From the NCBI GenBank assembly GCA_029938515.1, contig JAOZUU010000005.1, forward strand, positions 1-17,281: a stretch of 17,281 nucleotides of DNA, given 5' to 3'. Source of the stretch: Desulfobacterales bacterium. GTDB lineage: Bacteria; Desulfobacterota; Desulfobacteria; Desulfobacterales; QNYZ01. This document shows, in pieces, positions 9,101-15,071 of this stretch (its first letter is position 1; the number at the start of each line of letters is the position of its first letter). The notes beneath the pieces were generated by a model, which saw nothing but the letters and a program-made list of their open reading frames with translations, made no database searches and was not told where the DNA came from. A program made the position numbers and the translations under genes.

Positions 9101-9323
9101 ATCCGGCGATCTTTTCCTCGATGCGGGTGATGATCCCCTCTTCCACCTCGGACGGGGAAGCACCCGGATAAACGGTACTGATAGTGATTCGATCTAGCGT
9201 GGTCTCGGGAAATACCTCGAGTTTTATCGACAACCCGGTGGTGACGCCGGCAATAAGTAAAAATAGCATCAGCAAATTAGCGGCCACGTGATTTTCCGCG
9301 AACCAGGCGATGGCGCCTTTCAT
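6174..9323 (-). CDS. RND-family efflux pump, inner-membrane permease
   Basis: A 1049-residue proton-driven transporter of the AcrB-like RND superfamily, the usual size for the family. The first membrane helix is at about 10-30, a periplasmic porter domain follows, and a second half begins near 520. GIVVDDAIIVGEN (393-405) in the fourth helix carries the proton-relay pair Asp397-Asp398. The tenth-helix region reads LSGVVVNDSLVL (930-941), with Asn-Asp where AcrB has its Lys940 region; this resembles a large group of uncharacterised pumps rather than AcrB. The ATG overlaps the stop of the membrane-fusion gene by one base (TGATG), with a G-rich ribosome binding site just before it, so translation is probably coupled. 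It is the last gene of the operon. Substrate is unknown; no metal-pump signature was recognised. Confidence 0.95.
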   Translation of the reverse strand: MKGAIAWFAENHVAANLLMLFLLIAGVTTGLSIKLEVFPETTLDRITISTVYPGASPSEVEEGIITRIEEKIAGLPGIKEIDSLAREGAGTVTVEIMTGWDGKKLLDEIKSEVDRITTFPEEAEKPIVKEMTRRRQVINLAVYGDAPEASLKHMAEKIRDDITNLPGVTQAELSAVRNSEIHIEIAEKTLRRYGLTLGQVAEAVTRGSLDLPAGSVKTDEGEILIRTKGRRYYAADYGDIPVITRSNGSRVTLEQIADLKEGFADVDLFARFKGKPAVMINVYRVADQSALSITRVVKAYLKEIKPEIPAGIFVDTYADMSKILKSRIELLMKNLAVGLGLVVFLLWFFINLRLSFWVTLGIPISFAAGIALLPHVDVSINMISLFAFIMVLGIVVDDAIIVGENIYSRQEIGESALQAAIGGTIEVGRPVIFSVLTTMVAFWPLLLAGGTMGKFMRNIPIVVILVLAGSLIESLFILPAHLARIKAVHLTRKREKLSSQALKWIINKPYRRLVAFCIRWRYVTVAAGIAALLLTFGIWKAGLIKFVFFPKVEGDTLECLITMPVGTPTKQTREVITRLEQTALDMLAEVDRKRPDDAPPLLEHHMSLIGAHLGRHGRQGERGGHLGQIWIQLLDGERRDISSMKLNRMWRQRIGNVPNAESIAFRSELHSAGNAIEVNLSMDDHLSLLMAVKELKTEIKKYPGVFDIEDSFLPGKKEIQIKLNPQAQSLGITLNDLARQVRHAFYGAEALRFQRGEDEIKVLVRYPETERNSLGYVETMHIMTPAGVRVPFSQVAQVKEERGYASIKHAQRRQVVKVMADVDEKVNNASEIRNDLMSHYLPQLKSRYPGLRYTIEGAGKRQRESLADVNRGFILALFGIYALLAIPFRSFSQPLIVMAAIPFGLVGAVCGHLLMGFDISFISLFGMVGLSGVVVNDSLVLIYRTNRFRGELGKNAIDAVIQAGISRFRAIILTSLTTFAGLTPILLERSIQAQFLIPMAVSLGFGVLFATVITLVLIPCGYVIHDDIHRLLKWLGIGSETKAHSTKGL

Positions 9324-10492
9324 CAGCCTTGCCCCCCATCAGCCGGTGCATTTCGCACCTGCATGCCGTCACTGACCGTCTTCAGCATCGAAACGACAAT
9401 TTCATCGCCGTCGGCCAATCCCTCCCGGATGATCACTCCCCGGGTGGAAAAGCGGGCCACGTCAACCGATTGGAAACGCAGCCGTTTATCCTCATCGACC
9501 ACCCACACGATATTATCCGCCCGCAAGGCGGCTCTGGGAATGATACAGCTATCTTCAATAATACGCCCTTCGATCACGACAGTGACGAAGAGCCCGGGCA
9601 TCAGAGGCGGACGGGTCGCATAAGGATCTTTAACGCGAACTACCACACTCACCATGCGCGTGCGTTCATCCAGTCGTCCCTCGGTCCGCATGACCTGTCC
9701 CGGCCACGACCTTTGCTGCCCGGCTATCCGGGCGCTGACCGTTACCATCGTTCCGGCACCATTATCCGAAGTAAATCCGGGCACATTAAACCAGGCGAGA
9801 TCTTTTTCCTCCATCGGAACCAGCACTTCCGCTTCCGAAGCGGCATACACGCCGGCCAAAGGCTGGCCGGGGGTCACGTACTGGCCGATATCCACGCTTT
9901 TGGTGTCGACCCGGCCGTCAAAAGGGGCCCTCAGGCGGGTACGTTCCAGCTGAAGATTTGTTTTGGTAAGCTCGGCCCGTTTGGCTTCCAGGCTGGCTTT
10001 GGCTGCGGCCAACTGAGGTGCTTTGATCACCAGGGGAGGGGGTTCTTTGCCGCTGTTTAGCTGTCCCCACTCATCCCGGGCGGCGGCAGCCTCTTCAAGG
10101 ACCATCCTGTATTTGCTTTCGGCATCTTTGATATGCGCCTGGGCCAGGGTTACGGCGATCTCATAATCGACCGGATCAATTTTCAAAAGGATATCGCCCT
10201 TCTTGAAAGCACCGCCACTGACCAACGCCGGTGACACAAAGATAACTTTGCCGCTGACTTGGGGGATCAGCTGAACCTGCTGGGTCGGCCGTGCCGTGCC
10301 GTATCCGATAAGGGTGACCGCATGGGCGCCGGAATGAACTTCAACCGTGCGCACGACCGGTAAAGATTTCGTTGGCCGCATTTTTTTCATGGTGGGTTTG
10401 CTGGCGATCAGCGTTTTTAAACCGAACCCGCCACCGGCAATCAGAATGATCGCCAGGAAGAATTGGATGAATTTACGTGTGTTATTTTTCAT
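9323..10492 (-). CDS. RND efflux periplasmic adaptor (membrane-fusion protein)
   Basis: A 389-residue adaptor that links the pump to the outer-membrane channel. An N-terminal hydrophobic segment (about 8-29) without a lipobox suggests an uncleaved inner-membrane anchor. The two lipoyl half-motifs are at about 72-106 (QVSGKVIFVSPALVSGG) and 186-215 (LRAPFDGRVDTKSVDIGQYV). The helical hairpin between them covers about 110-185 and is short, as in typical RND adaptors. A beta-barrel domain (about 220-310) and a membrane-proximal domain follow. The gene overlaps the outer-membrane factor gene upstream by 11 bases and touches the pump gene downstream, so all three are probably made from one mRNA in matched amounts. 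Confidence 0.94.
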   Translation of the reverse strand: MKNNTRKFIQFFLAIILIAGGGFGLKTLIASKPTMKKMRPTKSLPVVRTVEVHSGAHAVTLIGYGTARPTQQVQLIPQVSGKVIFVSPALVSGGAFKKGDILLKIDPVDYEIAVTLAQAHIKDAESKYRMVLEEAAAARDEWGQLNSGKEPPPLVIKAPQLAAAKASLEAKRAELTKTNLQLERTRLRAPFDGRVDTKSVDIGQYVTPGQPLAGVYAASEAEVLVPMEEKDLAWFNVPGFTSDNGAGTMVTVSARIAGQQRSWPGQVMRTEGRLDERTRMVSVVVRVKDPYATRPPLMPGLFVTVVIEGRIIEDSCIIPRAALRADNIVWVVDEDKRLRFQSVDVARFSTRGVIIREGLADGDEIVVSMLKTVSDGMQVRNAPADGGQG

Positions 10493-11915
10493 TTTCTTTT
10501 TTTATGCTCCAGTTGCCGCCCAGGGCACGATGCAGGCTCACCCGATTTTGATAAATGGCCAGATCCGTTTGAATGAGCGCATCTTCAGTGGAAATCCGGG
10601 ACCGCTGGGCATCGAGAATGGTCAAGTAATCGGTGAGACCCCGCTGATACCGTTGTTGCGCCACCCGCTCGACCGCCCGGGCCTCCTCTAATAAAATTAA
10701 TACCTTTTGACGGCGGATCAATAGCTTTTGCCGTCTCAGCAAGGCGCCCTCCACTTCGGCAAAGGCCGTCAGAACGGTCTGGGCGTATTCGACCACCCCT
10801 TGCTGGTAACGGGCTTCCGCCCCTTCCTGACCCGCTTTAAGACGTCCGGCGTCGAATACCGGCTGGGTCAGGCCCGTGGCAAGGTTCCATAAAAGGCTGT
10901 CCGGTTGAAAAAGGTCATTTACAGATTCACTGGCGTAACCGTAATTGCCCGTCAGGGTGATTCGGGGAAATCGGGCGGCCGTCGCCTGAGCCACCCGTGC
11001 ATTCAATGCCCTGAGATGAGCCTCGGCCGCCAAAATATCCGGCCGGGTTTGCAGTAACTCGGAGGGAAGGTCGGGCGGTACCGGTACCAATCGTTTGAAA
11101 TAATCTTCCGGCTGAAGTCTGGCTGGACGCGTACGGGGATATTGTCCCGCCAATACGGACAATTGTTGTTCGGCGATCCCGAGCCGCTGTTCCAGCGGGG
11201 GAAACAGGGTTTTCGCTTCGGCCAGAATGCGGCGAGCCTGGTGAACATCGAGAGAAGAAGTCAAGCCCCGGTTATAGCGCCGCTCAACCAGATCCCGGCT
11301 TTGACGGAAATTGCCGGTGCTTTTTTGCAATACCTGAATCTGGCGCTCAATAGCCTCGACCTCAAGATAAAGGTTAACGGTTTCGGCAACGATTGTTTGG
11401 ACGACGGTTCTTCGGGCTTGTTCCGCCTGGAGCAAATCCGCCCGGACGGCTTCTTCAGCCCGTGCCAGACGTCCCCATAGATCGAGTTCATAGCTGGCCG
11501 GTAAATACAGGGACCAGCCTTCAATCGTTCGGTGGTCGGTTTCACCGGTGAGGATATTCGAAAATGGTTGACTCTGTTTCTCCCAACGGGCTGAGAGGTC
11601 AATTGATGGATACCGGTTCGCCCGGGTCCGCTTGAGTTGAGAGCGGATTTCGAGGATGCGGGCGGCGGCTTTCTGAATCTCGAGGTTGCGTACCAGGACT
11701 TGTTCCACCAACCCATCGAGGACCGGGTCCTTGAATACCCTCCACCAGCTTTCCGTCTGTGAAACTGCCGGTTCTTCCGGCGAAACAACGTGATGGTAGG
11801 CGGTCGGTATTTCAAATTCTGGTTCAGGTCGGCGATATTCCGGGCCGATATTGAGGCATCCCGTAACAAACCCGAAAACAGCCAGAAAAACGGTAATTTT
11901 AATGGTGTTAATCAT
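10482..11915 (-). CDS. Outer-membrane efflux lipoprotein, TolC/NodT (OprM-like) family
   Basis: The outer-membrane channel of the tripartite pump. The start chosen, ATG at 11915, gives 477 residues and a compact lipoprotein signal MINTIKITVFLAVFGFVTGC with the lipobox VTGC, so the mature protein begins at a lipidated cysteine. An upstream in-frame ATG at 11954 would add 13 residues, but that codon lies inside a perfect inverted repeat next to promoter-like boxes, so I prefer the downstream start. Neither start has a good ribosome binding site. The mature protein shows the two repeated helical arms of the family, with motifs such as SYELDLWGRLARAEE in the first half and an equivalent TQPVFDAGRL in the second. 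It is the first gene of the efflux operon, and its 3' end overlaps the adaptor gene by 11 bases. Confidence 0.92.
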   Translation of the reverse strand: MINTIKITVFLAVFGFVTGCLNIGPEYRRPEPEFEIPTAYHHVVSPEEPAVSQTESWWRVFKDPVLDGLVEQVLVRNLEIQKAAARILEIRSQLKRTRANRYPSIDLSARWEKQSQPFSNILTGETDHRTIEGWSLYLPASYELDLWGRLARAEEAVRADLLQAEQARRTVVQTIVAETVNLYLEVEAIERQIQVLQKSTGNFRQSRDLVERRYNRGLTSSLDVHQARRILAEAKTLFPPLEQRLGIAEQQLSVLAGQYPRTRPARLQPEDYFKRLVPVPPDLPSELLQTRPDILAAEAHLRALNARVAQATAARFPRITLTGNYGYASESVNDLFQPDSLLWNLATGLTQPVFDAGRLKAGQEGAEARYQQGVVEYAQTVLTAFAEVEGALLRRQKLLIRRQKVLILLEEARAVERVAQQRYQRGLTDYLTILDAQRSRISTEDALIQTDLAIYQNRVSLHRALGGNWSIKKENEK

Positions 11916-11932
11916 GTATTTTTTTACGTGTC

Positions 11933-11968
11933 GAGATTTTTGAAAAATTGACATTTTTCAAAAATCTC
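11933..11968. promoter_or_regulatory. Perfect 16-bp inverted repeat, candidate operator between divergent operons
   Basis: GAGATTTTTGAAAAAT at 11933-11948 and its exact reverse complement at 11953-11968 flank a 4-base centre (TGAC). The centre lies within a TTGACA box on the plus strand. The position between two divergent transcription units suggests an operator for a dimeric regulator such as a TetR or MarR protein; no such regulator is in the window. In the efflux mRNA it could also fold into a hairpin at the 5' end. Confidence 0.6.
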
Positions 11969-11978
11969 ATGATATAAT
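11948..11978 (+). promoter_or_regulatory. Promoter-like boxes for the GalT-like/cutA/sirtuin operon
   Basis: TTGACA at 11948-11953 and TATAAT at 11973-11978 both match the sigma-70 consensus exactly, but the spacing is 19 bases, two more than the optimum. The -35 box is embedded in the centre of the inverted repeat, so a protein bound there would block it. The next plus-strand gene starts at 12091 (or 12034). Confidence 0.5.
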
Positions 11979-12006
11979 AATAGCGTAAAAATGTATATCA
12001 TGAAAA
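11977..12006 (-). promoter_or_regulatory. Promoter-like boxes for the RND efflux operon
   Basis: On the minus strand, TTTTCA (complement of 12001-12006) and TATTAT (complement of 11977-11982) are 18 bases apart, with 4 of 6 and 5 of 6 matches to the sigma-70 boxes. Transcription would start near 11970, at the edge of the inverted repeat, and would place the whole repeat in the 5' leader. Confidence 0.4.
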
Positions 12007-12090
12007 AGATATCGGTAGAATTTCATTCGATTTATGATAAAAGGAACAATCAATATATTGAAAATCGATATAAATTTTAGATCTGGGGCT

Positions 12091-13152
12091 ATGAAGACTT
12101 TTAGAGACGAGCGACTTCGTTTTGAAATGGAAACGGTTACGGCCCGGTTTATTGGTCCGGACGGGGAGGTGGTCAAGCGGCCGATTCAGGTTCGTACGCA
12201 CCCCATCACCGGTCGTAAATGCCGAATCATTTTTGCCCGTAAAGAAGAAAAAGAAACGGGCACCGAAAAGTTGCCGGAGCCGCCTCCCGATGCACATAAC
12301 CGTCAGGACTGCCCTTTTTGTCGTCCTCAACTGGATTGGCAAACACCCCGGCTGCCCGATGACTGGACCCCGGGAGGCCGACTCATTCAGGGTGACTCGG
12401 TCCTTTTTCCGAACCTATTTCCTTATGGCCGGTATTCCGGTGTCAGCCTGTTCGACGACACCCATTTTGTCGAAATCGGTACTGCCAGTCATGAGAGTTA
12501 TGTAAACAGCTTCCTCAACTGCCGGCAATACCTGATCGATATTCTTTCCCGGGACCCGGAGGCGGTTTTCATGGCGATTACTCAAAATCACCTTCCGTCG
12601 GCCGGCGGCTCCCTGGTTCATCCCCATCTTCAGGTCCATGCCGACCGGATCGCCGGAAACCACCACCGGTATTTACGGCAACGGACCGCGCGGTATTTCG
12701 ATGCCACCGGCCGGTATCTGTTATCCGATTACCTTGCCCATGAAAAAAAGGTCGCCCAACGGTATATCGGTCGTATTGGTCATTGGGAATGGATGGCCGC
12801 TTTCGCGCCCGAGGGGTTTTTCGAAATCTGGGGAATTTTACCCGGTGTGGTGTCGTTCAGGGATCTATCCGAACCGGATTGGCATGATCTGGTCGCGGGG
12901 ATTTTAAATACCCAGCGGTTTTATCGCAGCCTCAATCGCAATGGATATAATCTCGGGCTGCTCTTCATCGAAGACGACCGCAGCCGGCTTGAATTGCGTC
13001 TGGTAATTCTGGTTCGTTCAAACCATGCTCCCTGGACCCGTAACGATCATACCGGCTATGAGGTCATGCTGGGAGATATGGCTACCTTTGCCGCACCGGA
13101 AGAAACGGCCCGGACGGCCCGGCCGTTTTGGTTGGATACCGGATCAATTTGA
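12091..13152 (+). CDS. GalT-like (galactose-1-phosphate uridylyltransferase family) nucleotidyltransferase
   Basis: From the ATG at 12091 this is 353 residues. It belongs to the GalT branch of the HIT superfamily, which transfers nucleotidyl groups between sugar phosphates or nucleotides. CPFC (residues 74-77) resembles the zinc-binding cysteine pair of GalT. LFPNLFPY (105-112) matches the conserved PN region. GGSLVHPHLQVHAD (172-185) is the active-site motif; by family knowledge the second histidine of HPHLQ is nucleotidylated. The glycine usual in GalT (HPHGQ) is leucine here, so the substrate may not be UDP-glucose/galactose. Another in-frame ATG at 12034 adds 19 residues from AT-rich sequence that does not look coding; neither start has a clear ribosome binding site. 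It is first in a likely operon with cutA (38 bases on) and the sirtuin gene. Family confident, reaction uncertain. Confidence 0.82.
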   Translation: MKTFRDERLRFEMETVTARFIGPDGEVVKRPIQVRTHPITGRKCRIIFARKEEKETGTEKLPEPPPDAHNRQDCPFCRPQLDWQTPRLPDDWTPGGRLIQGDSVLFPNLFPYGRYSGVSLFDDTHFVEIGTASHESYVNSFLNCRQYLIDILSRDPEAVFMAITQNHLPSAGGSLVHPHLQVHADRIAGNHHRYLRQRTARYFDATGRYLLSDYLAHEKKVAQRYIGRIGHWEWMAAFAPEGFFEIWGILPGVVSFRDLSEPDWHDLVAGILNTQRFYRSLNRNGYNLGLLFIEDDRSRLELRLVILVRSNHAPWTRNDHTGYEVMLGDMATFAAPEETARTARPFWLDTGSI

Positions 13153-13190
13153 GATTCAAGCAAGTCATTTTTCTGAAGGGAGGGGTAAGA

Positions 13191-13505
13191 ATGGCGGTTA
13201 ATCTGATTTATATTACCACCGAAAACAAAATGGAAGCCGAGCGAATCGGACGAATCCTGGTCGAGGAACGCCTGGCGGCCTGTGTCAATATCATCGACGG
13301 CATGAATTCGATCTATCGCTGGGAAGGAAAAATCATGCAGGATACCGAGACGGTTCTCATCGCCAAAACAGTCCAGGATAAAGTTTCGGCATTGACCGAA
13401 CGGGTCAAGGCGCTCCATAGCTATGATTGCCCCTGCGTGGTGGCTTTGCCCATTCAAGACGGAAACGAGTCATTTCTCAACTGGGTGGCCGAGGAGGTGC
13501 GATGA
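13191..13505 (+). CDS. cutA: CutA1 divalent-cation tolerance protein
   Basis: A 104-residue protein of the CutA1 family, small trimeric proteins with a ferredoxin-like fold that are linked to divalent-cation tolerance in E. coli, though their exact job is unsettled. The conserved run AACVNIIDGMNSIYRWEGKI (29-48) and the following ETVLIAKT (53-60) identify it. The end is LPIQDGNESFLNWV (86-99). The usual HPYEVPE stretch reads HSYDCPC, a mild change. The start is the ATG at 13191, preceded by GAAGGGAGGGG. An in-frame upstream ATG at 13128 would add 21 residues unlike the family. Its last four bases overlap the sirtuin gene (ATGA), so the two are co-translated. Confidence 0.93.
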   Translation: MAVNLIYITTENKMEAERIGRILVEERLAACVNIIDGMNSIYRWEGKIMQDTETVLIAKTVQDKVSALTERVKALHSYDCPCVVALPIQDGNESFLNWVAEEVR

Positions 13506-14251
13506 AAGACGCCATCAAACAAATCGCCGATAGAATGGCCACCGGCCAAAATATCGCCTTTACCGGCGCGGGGATATCCACCGAGAGCGGTATCCCCGAC
13601 TATCGCAGCCAGGGCGGTATCTGGGATGAGTTCAAGCCGGTCTATTTTGATGAGTTTATGAGCCAAAAAAGTGCCCGCATCGAGTACTGGCGGCAGAAAG
13701 CGGCCATGTATGACGACCTGCAAAAGGCTGAACCCAACGCGGCCCATCTGGCCCTGGCCGATTTATACCATCAGGGTCGTCTCGCGGCAGTGATCACCCA
13801 GAACATCGATGGCCTGCACCAGGAATCGGGCATATCGGCTGATGATGTCATTGAGCTCCATGGCAATACCCGACGGGTACGGTGCATGGCCTGCGGCGTT
13901 GTCTCCTCGGATCATGAGGCGTTTAAACGTATCGCGGCGGGCGATCTGGCCCCGGAATGCCATTGTGGCGGCTATTTGAAACCGGACACCATTTCATTCG
14001 GACAGGCCATGCCGGAAGCCGAGGTAAAGCGGGCCACCGGGCTGGCCCAGGCGTGTGACCTGTTCCTGGTGGTGGGATCGACCCTTCTGGTTCAACCGGC
14101 GGCCCTGTTGCCGGACATGGCTCGGCGCAGCGGTGCTTTTCTGGCCATCGTCAACCTGTCCGAAACCCCCTATGATACGGTTTGCGACGTCCGCATTAAA
14201 GGAAAGGCCGGTGAGGTGCTGCCGCGGATCACCCGTCAAACGCTAAAATAG
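13502..14251 (+). CDS. Sir2-family NAD-dependent protein deacylase (sirtuin)
   Basis: A 249-residue cytoplasmic sirtuin that removes acyl groups from protein lysines, using NAD and releasing nicotinamide. NAD-binding motifs are GAGISTESGIPDYRS (22-36) and TQNIDGLH (99-106). The catalytic base is His120 in ELHGN. A small zinc module is formed by Cys128, Cys131, Cys153 and Cys155; the second pair is spaced CxC rather than the more usual CxxC. GSTLLVQPAALLP (192-204) is the typical C-terminal NAD segment. I do not see the Tyr-x-x-Arg pair that marks desuccinylases such as CobB/SIRT5, so deacetylation is more likely. The start is the ATG at 13502, which has AGGAGG upstream inside cutA and overlaps the cutA stop by 4 bases. 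An in-frame upstream start at 13427 would only duplicate cutA sequence. Confidence 0.94.
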   Translation: MKDAIKQIADRMATGQNIAFTGAGISTESGIPDYRSQGGIWDEFKPVYFDEFMSQKSARIEYWRQKAAMYDDLQKAEPNAAHLALADLYHQGRLAAVITQNIDGLHQESGISADDVIELHGNTRRVRCMACGVVSSDHEAFKRIAAGDLAPECHCGGYLKPDTISFGQAMPEAEVKRATGLAQACDLFLVVGSTLLVQPAALLPDMARRSGAFLAIVNLSETPYDTVCDVRIKGKAGEVLPRITRQTLK

Positions 14252-14320
14252 CGAGACCTTTGAAAAGTCCCCCCTTTTTACGTCAAAAATTGAAGGGAGA
14301 TTAAATCTTAATATCACAAC

Positions 14321-14368
14321 TTGACAGTTGGCAGCGTATGGTATACTATAATCGTATAAATAGTATAC
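14321..14368 (+). promoter_or_regulatory. Promoter and palindromic operator of the toxin-antitoxin pair
   Basis: TTGACA at 14321-14326 is followed 17 bases later by TACTAT (14344-14349); TATAAT at 14347-14352 is an alternative -10 box at longer spacing. The inverted repeat GTATACTAT (14341-14349) / ATAGTATAC (14360-14368), with a 10-base spacer, covers the -10 box. This is the layout expected for repression by the antitoxin or the toxin-antitoxin complex. The antitoxin gene follows 21 bases later. Confidence 0.65.
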
Positions 14369-14389
14369 TATGCTGAGGGAGGTAAAATT

Positions 14390-14611
14390 ATGAGCAAGGT
14401 TACAGCAAAATACCAGATCACGATTCCACCTGAAATTCGAAATGAACTTGGAATTGTTCCGGGAAATGAGATAGAAATAACTAAACAAGGGAACCAATTT
14501 GTTCTTGTATTGGATCCAATTAAAGCCTTGAAAAAAGAGTGGCGCGGCAAATTTAAGGGCCATCAGAAAACCAATGACTATATGGATGACCTAAGGGGTG
14601 AAATCAGTTGA
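14390..14611 (+). CDS. vapB: AbrB/MazE-type antitoxin (VapB)
   Basis: A 73-residue DNA-binding antitoxin. Residues 3-45 form a swapped-hairpin AbrB domain: KVTAKYQITIPPEIRNELGI then GNEIEITK. The C-terminal part (about 46-73, with KKEWRGKFKG and DDLRGEIS) should be the flexible tail that wraps and blocks the toxin. A strong GAGGGAGG site precedes the ATG. Its last four bases overlap the toxin gene, as is common for these pairs. It probably represses its own promoter through the palindrome at 14341-14368. The pair is visibly more AT-rich than the sirtuin and acyl-CoA synthetase genes on either side, which suggests acquisition by transfer. Confidence 0.88.
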   Translation: MSKVTAKYQITIPPEIRNELGIVPGNEIEITKQGNQFVLVLDPIKALKKEWRGKFKGHQKTNDYMDDLRGEIS

Positions 14612-15057
14612 AAATCTGCATAGATACAACAGTACTAACTGATATATTAAAGGATGAATTCAGGCCTTTTCAGGAAAAGCTGTGCATGGCAATCACCGCA
14701 AGAGAAACACTTGTCATCCCCGCAGTCGTATTCGCTGAACTCATACCGCAGTTTAAAGGAAATACAAAACAGGTTTCTCTTTTTTTAAAGCAGCATAAGA
14801 TTGGGATTGAACCTCTGGATCTCAAAGCGGTTTCTATCGCCGGCCAGCGGTGGATGAAATATTTGAAAAAAAAATCCAAGGCCACCTGTTCGAATTGTGG
14901 CAAAAGGCTCAATAAAAAGGAACATTTCTTATCCGATTTTTATATCGGAGGTTTTGCTTTGGCCGAGTGTGATGCTATTTTGACGAGGGACCGCGGCATA
15001 TATAAAAAATATTTCCAGGATTTACCTGGTTACGAACCGCTTTCAGGTAACGTTTAA
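14608..15057 (+). CDS. vapC: PIN-domain toxin (VapC-like) with an inserted cysteine knuckle
   Basis: A 149-residue PIN-domain ribonuclease toxin; members of this family cut specific RNAs using Mg2+ held by acidic residues. Candidate metal ligands are Asp6 (CIDTT), Glu44 (FAEL), Asp110 (LSDFYIGGFAL) and Asp128 (LTRDRG). Residues 87-106 carry an unusual insertion, KKKSKATCSNCGKRLNKKEH, with Cys94, Cys97 and His106 just before the third acidic residue; it looks like half a zinc ribbon. Translation starts at TTG (14608-14610), which overlaps the antitoxin stop as TTGA and has AAGGGGTG upstream. Only 14 bases separate its stop from the acyl-CoA synthetase, whose ribosome binding site begins at the toxin stop. 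Whether metal binds the knuckle is unknown. Confidence 0.86.
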   Translation: MKICIDTTVLTDILKDEFRPFQEKLCMAITARETLVIPAVVFAELIPQFKGNTKQVSLFLKQHKIGIEPLDLKAVSIAGQRWMKYLKKKSKATCSNCGKRLNKKEHFLSDFYIGGFALAECDAILTRDRGIYKKYFQDLPGYEPLSGNV

Positions 15058-15071
15058 AAAGGAGTTTACAA

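Noticed and set aside
13427-13501. N-terminal extension of the sirtuin from an upstream ATG
   Set aside because: It lies inside cutA in another frame, does not match the family, and the ATG at 13502 has a strong ribosome binding site.
14254-14277. Possible terminator after the sirtuin gene (CTTT/AAAG followed by C and T runs)
   Set aside because: The stem has only a few pairs with a mismatch, and the T run does not directly follow it.
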